DNA of 64,000 bases from Plasmodium malariae (taxonomy: Eukaryota > Apicomplexa > Aconoidasida > Haemosporida > Plasmodiidae), in contig NC_041782.1 of the NCBI RefSeq assembly GCF_900090045.1, positions 2,633,001 through 2,697,000 of the forward strand, written 5' to 3'. The translations under genes were made by a program, and so were the position numbers. This document shows positions 53,855 through 64,000 of this stretch, piece by piece. How positions within the stretch are numbered: position 1 is the stretch's first letter; every line of letters starts with the position of its first letter. The notes beneath the pieces are model-generated. The model was not told the DNA's origin, ran no database searches, and saw only the letters and a program-made list of their open reading frames with translations.

Positions 53855-55657
53855 ATGAATGTATATACTCTTTATAAGGTATTTACATTTATTTTAATAC
53901 GTCCTTTTATTAATTCTATTTTCAGGATGAAATTTTAAAAAGTTTACCCTCATATAAAATATATGAAGAATATGGCTCTAAGGTCAGTGAAGAATCATAC
54001 GGAATTAATTGTAATATATTCAATTCAGTAAAAAAAGAATACAAAAATAAATGTATTAATCTTTGTAATAAAGTTGTAAGAAATTTAGAAAATTTTCCAG
54101 AAAAAGGTAAATCCGGAAACTATAAAGACTACTGTACACATTATATATACTGGATATATAAAGAAATAAGAGAAATGTTTAAAAAAGGTGTGAATGATAA
54201 TGATATAGCAGATGTCATTTCTAAATTTATTGAATTACAATCTACTATTACTGAAACTTATCGGATATATAACTGTAGTTATAAATTTGTTCATAAAAAT
54301 TTAAACGAATTAAATCAGAAAAAGGAAGAGAAATACTTATATGAATATTTTACAAATTACGATATTATTAAAAGTAGAGATATTTGTACTTCTGTTGACA
54401 TTAATAATTATAAAAAGTATCTTAGTTCTATTCGTGATTTATATAATAAAAAAAAGCGTGAATGTTGTGAGAAAAAAATATCAACATGCCCAGACTATTT
54501 TTTGCACTGTGGTGATGAGGTTGATCCAAAGAATCTCCTTTCTGTATTGGATTCCACAAATAACGGAGGATGTAGTGGACTAAAAAGTATTGCACCTAAA
54601 ATATTTGAAAAAAATCCTGATTCTACACCATTTAATCAAGAATTTATGAAATCAATATATTTTACTGGATGTCCTGTTCTGAAAAGTGACGGATCTTCAT
54701 CAAATAATGGTAGTATGTCATGTAATTTATTCCGAGCAAATGTCAATCCACGTCGTAGTATAACTGAAAATGGAAAAACGGCACAAGATATTCCTGGAGG
54801 TTTATCTTCGCAAGTACAGGTGACAACATCGAAAACATATTTAGCAGACATTCCATCTGAAAAAAATAAAAAACAAGAAGTTCCTAGTAGTCAAGGAGAA
54901 ATAAATAAAACGAAATCTGAAGAAATCATAAATAATGAATTTAGATGGAATTTTGGAAAAGGAGAATTACGTTGTCCACCCAATAAACCAGAAGACGATG
55001 AATATGGAATGTGTGATTATATGGAAGAATTGGTTGAAGATAATTTTTTTGCAAAAATAAAAGATTCTAAGGATTACAAATTTAAAAGGGGCCCGTCATG
55101 GAAACACGAATACTTAGCAAGTGTAACTAGAAATAAACGACATGAAAATTTAGGTAAATCGAGTTCATTAAATTTAAAGGATTATAGACATTTACAAGCT
55201 ATAGTCCATAAAAGGGCAGAAGCATTTTATGCTTCAAATTCAAGCGGAAAAGCAATTCCTGAAAAATATACAAAATATAATATTTTGCAGAACACTTTTG
55301 TTCGTATTTCCATTGTGAGTACTTTGGTAATGGGAATAATTTTTGTCTTTTTCCTTTATTTTAAAGTAAATAATAAATTTCGTTTTATATGATAAGTAAA
55401 TAATAAGTTTCCTTTAATAATAAATTTATTTTAAAATGTTTTAATTGTAATATAATCAAACATTATGTGTTTTACATATTTGATTTGTTTATTAGTTTAC
55501 TCCCTTTGGATCACATATAGGTAAAATTAAAAAAAGGAAAAAAAGATATAGGACTAATTTCGCTGAATTAAATACGGAAAGAATACCAAGGAGATTTATA
55601 AAACGTACTTATAGGAATTCTGAAAGAAGGAGATTTAGTGTAGTAAATATAGAATAA
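53855..55657 (+). CDS. pir: PIR family protein, long form, three exons, intact
   Basis: Exon 1 53855-53878 (MNVYTLYK), phase-0 intron of only 47 bp, exon 2 53926-55365, phase-0 intron 55366-55495, exon 3 55496-55657; about 541 residues, long for PIR proteins, which are mostly 300-400. Exon 2 opens DEILKSLPSYKIYEEYG and has the Cys-rich ectodomain (CINLCNKVVRNL, DYCTHYIYWIYKEI, CSYKFVHKNL, KKRECCEKKISTCPDYFLHC, GGCSGLKSI). A polar low-complexity stretch follows, then a second globular-looking part (RWNFGKGELRCPPNKPEDDE, MCDYMEELVEDNFF, HLQAIVHKRAEAFYAS) and a membrane segment (ISIVSTLVMGIIFVFFLYFK). Exon 3 is a canonical VIR-like tail: FTPFGSHIGKIKKRKKRYRT, ending RRRFSVVNIE. A variant surface antigen role is inferred from the family. 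Exon 1 is the least certain part because of the very short intron. Confidence 0.9.
55366..55414 (+). repeat. Duplicated splice-donor segment in pir intron 2
   Basis: GTAAATAATAAATTTCGTTT at 55366-55385 is repeated with two mismatches at 55395-55414 (29-bp offset). The first copy is the in-frame donor. Use of the second would read through TGA at 55390-55392 and remove the cytoplasmic tail. Confidence 0.7.
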
Positions 55658-58600
55658 TGAACTTCATTTCATTAATGTTATAGAGAATATCAAATAATTT
55701 AGTTTAAATATATTATAACGAGAACAAAATTGAGTTAAATATACATTTCTATTAAATAGACATATTTAAAAAAAGGCAAGAAAGAATGCACTATAGTTAA
55801 AATATATTACATTTAGTTTTTAACGTTTTATATGTATTTTGTTATATACACTTTAATAATATTATTATTAGAAATTTTTTATAATACCTTTTTTTTTATT
55901 AAATTTTTTTTTATTGAATAACTATAATTTTAGCAAATACTAATATCATTTCTACGTGTAAAAAATATATTTAATTCTGATTTTCTGTACTTATTTAAGT
56001 CTCCATTAAAGTATGAGTTGCAGATGCCTATTGGTAAAATGTTGTTGTTTGTTTTAATTACACTCAAAAATAGTTTATTAAATTAATTTTATACTTGGTT
56101 AAAGAGTTGAACATAAGTAATATGTTATAGTTATATTTGATATAAAAATAAATTTGAATTCATATATATAATGAATAAGTTCAGAACAAGTAAATTAACA
56201 AATAAAATAGGAGCTTTATGAACTTCTCAAAATGTAATATTCATGTAAAGCATCAAATAGTAATTCTTATGTAAATTCATTTTTATAAGAATCGATAAAT
56301 AGAAAATTAAGTTTAAAGACTATGTTATCATATATGTGCAAATGTTTTGTATTCCTAATAAGAATTATATTTTCTTATTTTATCTTAATTTTTTGGTAAA
56401 ATAATATTTCACCTGAAGAACACTGCTTTTATATATATAAATAGATGAAGTTAATGAATAATATGAACTCTGTACCATATGAGATTTTTATTATATATAT
56501 CCTTAATTAATGTTGAATACTAAAGATATTAATTTATGCTTTCATTAATATATGTTATTAATAAGGGAAATATATAATAAATATACATGACAAAATGAAT
56601 TAAAATAAGTTCCGTATTACAAATATTGGTATCAAAAAAAAAAAGGAAAAAGGATAAAGTAAGAATTATATATAGAAATTAAACAGTGTCCTTAAAAAAT
56701 TATATATTACTGTTGTTCGGTAAAATAATTATAGATATATTTTTAAATGAAGTTCTATCAGAAATTATTATATGAAAAAACATATATTATTAAATCTTCC
56801 AATATTAATAAAATTTTTTAATTTATAATTAAAAAAAAATAATCTATAAAATAAAAAGAAAGCGCTTATAAAAAAATTTAATGAAAAAATTTAAAAAATA
56901 TAATAAACAGTCAATTAAGTGTCAATCTGCAGAAAAATAAAATTTTACTTGTCAGTGATATATATAAAAAATTTTAATAGCTTTGTTTAACTTAAATAAA
57001 TTATGTAATTTTATTTAACATATATGTTGCGTATATAATTTTTAGTGTTTTAAAAGAAATTATTAAATACCATTACTTTGATTTATTACATACTGTTTTA
57101 ATATATTTTTGTTTTGGGTTTTTGTAAATTTTGATTTAATAATTTAATATATTTTATATAATATGTTTTTTATAAAATTTGTTTATTAAGTTATTCAAAA
57201 TTACATTACAAGATTATAGGAGTTATTAATAATTTTATATTAGTTTATTTTATTATAGTTCATAATAATTTTCTAAGTAAATATTTTTGTTAACCAGATT
57301 ATATTTTTGTAATATATAAAATATATTTTATGTTTTCAAAAACGATGCATAAATATTATGTGTAATAAACTTATAAATGGAAAACAATATTTAGTTATAA
57401 TGAAAAAAAAATATATTAATAATTTATTTTATGCAATAATTCACTTGTTATATTATTATTCATTCATTAAATAAATTTTGTATGCTAATTACAAACTAAT
57501 TCTCAATGTACGAAAAATGATATTATGAAAAAAAAGAAAAAACAATACATTATTGCAGTTGACAGTTATAAGTGAATTATATTTATTTTAAAAAATTATA
57601 TATATAAAGTATTACAAGTATTCATCAGGATTTTTATTTTGTATTTTTTTCTTTTATATTGAAGATAGTTTACAAATTTTATAATTAATAAAAAAATGTA
57701 TGTTTCTAATTTTGGCGCATAAGTAAAAATTCGTACATATAAGACTACTAAAATATTACAGCTAACTTTCTAATATGATTTAGTATTACAATATTGTATA
57801 TAGAAATAACAGTTAATATTTTTAATATTTTACAAAAATATTAATATAAATATGAAAAAAACACAAAAGTACTATATCTATTTATCAGATAGTGAATGTT
57901 AATTATAAAAATTATCTATGGATTGATATTTTATAATTTCCATATAATTGTATATAACTGAATTATTTCAGAACTATTTGTATTAACTCTATAACTCCTT
58001 AATTTTACTTACTCTATAATATACATTATAGTAATTATATTTAAATTGTAAGAATTTTAATATATTTTTTCTTATAAAATATGCATTTATGAGTTATTAA
58101 AATAATTATTTGTTTAATTATTTAATTTCAAATAATTATAAGAATTTAAAAGTAATGTTTTATTAGACAGATAAGTATAAAAAATAGTTAATTTATTTTA
58201 TATATATCAATTTACTATCATATAAAAGAATATAAACTACATTATAAACTTAAAAAAATACAATTATATTTTTTATTAGATAGGGAAATTAAAGTTTAAA
58301 ACAACATATTAAAGATATATGACAAATTTTTTTATTATTATATTATCATTACTTCAATATATATATATCTTTAAAAAAAAAAAAAAAAAAAAATTGAGTT
58401 TAAAAATATTTATCTAGTAATAAATGCATAAATAATGATAATTAAAAATTAAACTTGCAACAGTTGTGTTACAAAAGTAAAAGTACCTTCTCAATTTACA
58501 ATTTAAATGTATATTTTTTCTTAAACAAGTTAGTGTGCTATATATTTGATTTTTTTAAATATAATATGGGCTATGGAACAGTTCAAATATTATTTTTTAA

Positions 58601-58794
58601 TTAATGCAATGCTGTAAATCATATGACAGAAATAGTTTTAGAAATTATATTTTTTTCTGCATTATTCATATTATTATGTGGTTATTATATCATCACAAGA
58701 ACTTTTCCCATAATTTAATGTTAATAATTTAATAATTATTGATAATAAATAATCGTTAATATTATTTATAGTTTTCTTAATATAAAGTACAACA
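55658..58794. other. Intergenic A/T-rich spacer
   Basis: No gene recognised. Contains an A21 run at 58373-58393. All frames are short or chance-like. Confidence 0.65.
58373..58393. repeat. A21 homopolymer
   Basis: Uninterrupted run of 21 A upstream of the fam gene at 59202. An 18-T run lies at 58863-58880. Confidence 0.9.
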
Positions 58795-58862
58795 GAATAT
58801 CTATATTATCTATGTTCTATATACTCCATAAATACTATATATAGAAATGTTGAGAAATCATA
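58795..58862 (+). promoter_or_regulatory. Conserved fam upstream block (copy 4)
   Basis: ATCTATATTATCTATGTTCT, then ATATACTCCATA and TATATAGAAATGTTGAGAAAT, align with the 8.05-kb block. The start codon lies about 400 bp downstream. Probable shared promoter region of the family. Confidence 0.35.
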
Positions 58863-59201
58863 TTTTTTTTTTTTTTTTTGAAATGGCTTAAAAATAAAAT
58901 TATTTGATTACTCTAATATATTTAATTATATATTTATGAATAAATTAAAATTGTATTATTTTTATTAAGATTAGTTTTTTTGTAATTATTCTTTAAATAT
59001 AAATAACATAATTCATATATAATCTAATTTTTCTGCGTAAATGTTATAAAAAAAATTATGGATATATTCATTTTATTAAGTTCATATAAAAATATAAAAA
59101 ATTATAATAAATAAATAAAAAGTCCTTAATCATTAGGAGCATATAATATGACTGTTAATTTTTTAGGTATTAATTATATTTAAATTTTAAAGATCTGTAA
59201 A

Positions 59202-60050
59202 ATGGAACAAACGATTATGTTACCATATTATATTAGGATTTGTTTGTTTATCCTATTGAGTTGCATATCTCATTTTCATCATGATATGGTATTATGATTT
59301 TATTTAGAGATATTTTTATTATTCACATTTTTTTAGTTTTATTTTTATTAATACTTGTGTTACCATAAAATTAGATATTCTTTTGAATAATAAATATTTG
59401 TTTTTTAGAGTACCTTTAATAAATATTTGGCTGGGAGAAAAAATATTGATGAAACATTAGATACAATAACTTATCGATTACTAGCAAAATATAAGCATGA
59501 AAAGGGTCCAATTATTGCACGGTTGAAAAAAGATATACCAACTATCAATGAATACTCAAAAATGTGTGTTTCAAACAATGGAAAAGTAGAAAAAGGAAAA
59601 AATAAAAGAACAAATCAATGTTTATTAAATAATATAGTAGAACATGGCCATACTAATATAAATAAATCTTCGGTATACAGTAGAAGAAATTCACATTTTG
59701 AAAAAAGGATGTTAGATAAAATATACTATAAAAATAAAGTTAGGCATTTTACAAATGCTGATTTTTTGTTTTTAAAAAATGATATAAAAGTAAACAAATC
59801 TTTTATCTGTGCTGTAACTATCTACCATTTATTTGTTTCAATAATAGGAGCTGTTTTAGTAGTATGTAAATATATAAAATTAGAATCAAATTTTACATTA
59901 GATTGGGGTCTTGGATTAGGTATATTAGGGTGTATATGCGTGTTCATAGTTATTCTAATAATGATTTATCTCCATAGACAAATTTTAAAATATGGCAAGA
60001 TAAGACATATAAAGAGTGAATTGCATAATACGGCATATCCTTCTCACTGA
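59202..60050 (+). CDS. fam-l/fam-m-type exported two-pass membrane protein, diverged subtype, intact
   Basis: Exon 1 59202-59288 (29 codons; leader YIRICLFILLSCISHFHHDM), phase-0 intron 59289-59408, exon 2 59409-60050; about 242 residues. Exon 2 opens STFNKYLAGRKNIDETLD, then the export-like motif YRLLAKYKHEKGP, a Lys/Asn-rich part, and a core that differs from the other copies (SRRNSHFEKRMLDKIYYKNK, NADFLFLKNDIKVNK). Membrane segment 1 is about AVTIYHLFVSIIGAVLVVCK and segment 2 LGILGCICVFIVILIMIYL. The tail is RQILKYGKIRHIKSELHNTA followed by YPSH. The leader, splice pattern and RLLAK site place it in the fam-l/fam-m superfamily, while the core and tail define a separate subtype. Followed by a fam-m-type pseudogene 1.5 kb later on the same strand. 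No defect seen. Confidence 0.88.
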
Positions 60051-60925
60051 ATAGTAGTCTTTTATAACAATAAGTTTCAATAAATTTTTAAATATTATTG
60101 CCAAATAACAAACATACATATAATTACATAAATATGGCAAATCCACATGAATTTGTATTGTAAATTTGATCCTCAACAGTATAAATGTACACTTTTATTT
60201 TTATTGGTCAATTTAAAAGATTTATTTCTTTTCTCATCGTGTTTGAGAGAATTCATCAGGTTAAAACAATATTATGGTTGATATATATACTTCTATATTA
60301 ATCAAAATTTTTTAGAAAAATATATATATGAACCTTAAAATTAATGTATAAAAAGACGAAATTCATATGATTTTATTGATATACTGTTCCACCTTGTATT
60401 TATTACCTTAAAAATTTGTTTTATTTTTATATTTTTGTATAGGCATAATATATTTTTTTATGTAAAGATAAAATAATAACTTATTCGTTTAATATTAAAA
60501 ATGAATGTATATTATTTACAATATGATGAAAGATATGGAATGTATTTTTTTATATCCATATGTATATATATATATATACTTAAAAAGACTTAATACTCAT
60601 TTTATGCGTTTTATTAAAAATATGTTATAATATGAAGTTATTGTAAAAAAATTACCTTATATATGTTTTCTTTTTTTTTTATAAGAAATAAATGTGATGT
60701 TGTAAATATATATAAAAATAATGACCATTATAAATATGAAATATTTATAATATTGTGCTAAATTGGGTATTCTGAACACTTAGAATTTAATGAAGAGTTA
60801 AAAACATATATAGATTTATTATTCCGCATAAATTTTATTTTATAAAGGTATGATGTTTCATTAACTGGGACAATAATTCTATATTTATAATTTGAACAAT
60901 AATAACTAAAAACTGTATTATTTGA
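60051..60925. other. Intergenic A/T-rich spacer
   Basis: No gene recognised; TA-rich and poly-A/T sequence only. Confidence 0.65.
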
Positions 60926-61261
60926 ATATTTCATTATTCTTGGAAAAAAAAAAATATTAATAAAAATTTTATTTCTTTATTTGGTTACTATAAATTTTAT
61001 TCTAATTTTTACTATTACGTTGCAATTTTTTTTCTTAAAAACAAAAATTTATTTGTAAGAACAATAGATACATATAATTACGAAAGTTACGTTTATTTAG
61101 ATGCAATGGCGGATAGTTTTTTTTCTTATCATTTTATCATTGATATGAAATATTTAAATTTTATAGACAAAATCTTTCACTTTTATAATACATGTGAGAG
61201 ACGTAATACTTATAAAATAGGGAATAGATTGCAGGACGAATATATAAAAATATTTAAATAA
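60926..61261 (+). pseudogene. Orphan PIR-like fragment
   Basis: A 111-codon stop-free frame with no ATG in its first half, so a start-based ORF search misses it. The first 50 codons are low complexity. From about 61085 the composition becomes gene-like and richer in G+C: SYVYLDAMADSFFSYHFIID, then FIDKIFHFYNTCERRNTYKI and GNRLQDEYIKIFK before TAA at 61259-61261. FIDKI..FYNTC and LQDEYIKIF resemble the N-terminal ectodomain of PIR proteins as I remember the family. No membrane segment or PIR tail follows before the next fam pseudogene. It is probably a dead pir fragment; chance is possible but unlikely given composition. Confidence 0.35.
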
Positions 61262-61520
61262 GATGTATTAGCATTGTTCTAAAAATTGGTAAATACGCAA
61301 AATGATTATAATACATATATATCTAAAAACAATATATAATATATTAACAATTATGAATTGTGAAATAATTAAAAAGTAATATTTCCTTAGGAATATTTTT
61401 ACATTTTTTGTTTGATAGAATACCTTGTAGTGGTAAAAAATGTATTAACTCAGATAAGTATATTATATTATTGCAAATTATGTTCTTTTTAAATAAGATA
61501 AAATATTAAATATTTATATA

Positions 61521-62405
61521 ATAGATAAAAAAATTAAGACAACTATATTAATTAAAACAGCTTCTTATATCATTCTAACATAGACATACAATTTTAATAG
61601 TTATGTAAGACAATAATATCATATACGTAATTTTTTATTATATATATTTTTCAAATTTTACTTTTATTATTATATATTTTAGCGTTAGTTTATTCATATT
61701 AAAAATAAATAATTTGTGTTTTTAGTGTATATTTATCAAATAAGTAAATGGAAACTTTAACTCTGGCAGAATATTAGATACAAGATATATAGGTTATTAG
61801 CAAAGTATGAACAATATAAGGATAGAAGCAATGTATGGTTAAAAGAAAAGTTTCCAAATAATAAAGTCAAACAACGGGAAAATATATCTAATAATGAAAA
61901 AGGAACTAAAAGTGAAAACAAATAATCAAATGAAACTTTATTAAATAAGGCAAACTATTTTATAGAAATTATAGATTATAATAATGGAATGATTGACGGA
62001 CAACATTTCCTTTTTAAAATAATTGGATCTAAAAAAAAGTCTATGATAATTTTTACTGATAAAAACAGGAGAATTAGTAATATATCTTTAAAATAAATTA
62101 AATTTAGAAGTTACGCATTTGGAGTTTTCCTATTTTTTAATTTGTTCTTGTTAGATATAGCAATATCCTCGTTAGAAGAATAAAAACAATTGAATATTTC
62201 TTAAAGTGAAATTGAAAAAAACGAATTTTACAAGAATTTTGCGGAAGTCTCAGCAAACACATATCCAGAGGTAATATAACCATGTATAAATATTATATTA
62301 ATTAGCATAATTATGGTTATATTATCAGTTATACATATAGTAGCTATTTGTATGATTTTATAAAATATTGAAAAATATAAAAGAATTATTTTAATGACTA
62401 ACTAA
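61521..62405 (+). pseudogene. fam-m-type pseudogene
   Basis: Exon 1 remnant 61521-61614: the start codon is ATA instead of ATG, and the leader (IKTTILIKTASYIILT) is broken by TAG where the intact genes have Trp. A GTAAGA donor and a 111-bp intron lead to exon 2 at 61726. Exon 2 has a stop in CIFIK*VNGNFNSGRILDTR, a frameshift just before YRLLAKYEQYKDRSNVWL, a stop after GTKSENK, and further stops and shifts. Recognisable family pieces: NYFIEIIDYNNGMIDGQHF, RISNISLK, KFRSYAFGVFLFFNLFLLDI, a second hydrophobic stretch near 62310 (TIMVILSVIHIVAIC) and the tail EKYKRIILMTN ending at 62405. The IDYNNGMIDGQHF and KFRSYAF motifs match the 12141 locus, so the two are paralogues. Confidence 0.8.
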
Positions 62406-64000
62406 AATGAGTAATAATGAATATATATCTTTCTGTAAGGAACTCTCATATAGGAAGTGATATCTATAATGTTTTCAGCGATATACATAAAAAGTATACA
62501 TTTAATTCTAAAATGATATAAATACAAGTGTATAAGTGGTCTCTTTTATATACATTAATAAAATTATATATCCCTCTTTTTTTTGTAAATTCAAATTTGT
62601 TTATTTCATTATAATTTGTATTTTAAATTATTGTTTTTTAATTAAATGTTATGGTATAATATATACATTTGTGTATTAAAATATATTTCTATAAATATAT
62701 ATTTAGTCATTAAAATTAATATATTATAACAGTATACATATAATTTTATTGAACACTGATAATATATATTTATATCAAAGTGTTTTTTTTTTTATTTTTC
62801 ATATTGTTCTTATCTAAAATTATTATATGAAAAGGTTCTCAGGAAAATATATTTTTGATTTAATGTTATAAATAAATGTCTTTTTTTGTATTACATGAAA
62901 AGAATTGAATGTAATTCTGTAAATTTACATACATATATATATATGTATGTCATTTACTAAAATAACGATTTAATACAGATAAATTAATTAAATTTTATTA
63001 TAAGTGTCCTAAAAAACATATTTACTGTATATATCATTTTGTCAAATTTTATTTTTTTTGCATTGGCATATATGTGAAGTTCATTATATATAATAAAATG
63101 ACATACATATTTAATTATCGATTATTTATAAGTGATAACTTGAAAATTATAAATTTTTAAAATATAATGATCGTTAAAAACATTTATTGTTTTATCATTA
63201 TTCTTTGTAATATAATTAGTTAATTTTTGTAAAAATTACTTAAATATATATAATACAGAACAATTTTATGTTAATAAGCTATCTATATTATTTGTTCTTT
63301 AAATCATCATAAGATAAAAATAATTAATGAAGTTGAATATGGCATAAATAAGTTATTAAGTTTAATTTTTTTTTTTTTATAAATATTATTTATTTATCTG
63401 TTGTAATTTAAATTCGCTCTATTTTTGTAATTGGTACAAATTTTAAAATATTGTTGATTGTTATTAATATTTTTCAAAATAAATTTATAGGAATTATTTT
63501 ATTATATTGTCAATAAAAAAATTTATGCTGTTATAATGTTTTAATAAATGAACATGATTTTATTTGTAACGAACGTATTTGTATTATACATGTCTCTTCT
63601 TCGAATACCATGATTTAGTAATTTAATAACTACAAGATATTCCTTTTCTATTATGCAAGAACATTAAGAAATATTCCAATGCAATACAAAATTTATATTT
63701 TAAAGCTTTTTAGAAATTAAATTATATTTTTTTTTAATTATATATTAATTCATTTTTCCGTTTGTTTAATGTGAGTGTTGGTATTCTTTGAATAGGACAA
63801 CACAGTTGTTTTTGTACACTATAAATTAGAATAGTTGTTACTTCTTATTTTATTAATTATTTTTATTTTATTAATAATTTTATTTATTTCAATTTAAATA
63901 TATGAACTCTACATTTTACATATTTTTGTTTCATTTATTCTGAATTTTTCATCAGTTTACATTTTTATGCAAAAGTTCTATTATTTTCGTTTAGTTTCTT
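62406..64000. other. Intergenic A/T-rich spacer to window end
   Basis: No gene, telomere repeat or other element recognised. Confidence 0.65.

Noticed and set aside
54341..54851. Frames at 54341-54583 (plus) and 54636-54851 (minus)
   Set aside because: Shadows of pir exon 2.

Overview
This is AT-rich (roughly four-fifths A+T) Plasmodium DNA that looks like a subtelomeric gene-family region. The families point to Plasmodium malariae or a close relative. There are repeated two-exon genes of the fam-l/fam-m type (29-residue hydrophobic leader, phase-0 intron, RLLAK export-like motif, paired membrane segments, basic KKxxKYEKIKF tail). These families are known as P. malariae-specific and as having an RH5-like predicted fold. 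There are also pir (PIR/VIR-like) genes and one STP1 gene. No housekeeping gene, tRNA, rRNA, CRISPR array, transposon or telomere repeat array was seen. Genes are sparse: about 12 loci in 64 kb, separated by 1-6 kb of low-complexity A/T sequence.

Layout. 1-5.9 kb: no intact gene, two coding-like remnants. 5.9-13.0 kb: three fam genes in tandem on +, all broken (a decayed copy at 5918, a truncated fam-l type at 8492, a fam-m-type pseudogene at 12141). 15.8-23.5 kb: the only minus-strand block, with a pir pseudogene (15882-16829) and an intact four-exon STP1 gene (20960-23460). 29.6-30.5 kb: an intact fam-l-type gene. 35.2-36.4 kb: a decayed pir-like pseudogene. 40.2-41.4 kb: an intact three-exon pir. 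44.7-48.6 kb: two fam genes, the second with a one-base frameshift in a 12-A run. 53.9-55.7 kb: a long intact pir. 59.2-62.4 kb: an intact fam gene, an orphan pir-like reading frame and a fam-m-type pseudogene.

Biology. All recognised products belong to exported or surface-exposed variant families expected in or on the infected red cell or merozoite. They form an array of related family copies rather than an operon or pathway. Several fam genes share an upstream block about 360-430 bp before the start codon, suggesting a duplicated promoter. The mix of intact, singly broken and heavily decayed copies is typical of birth-and-death evolution. I see no convincing new molecular system. The most useful new items are the shared upstream block, the hidden fam and pir remnants without usable start codons, the homopolymer frameshift, and the long pir with a duplicated splice donor. 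All exon boundaries are inferred from GT/AG, frame and family resemblance, without transcript evidence. Family names come from recall, not a search.
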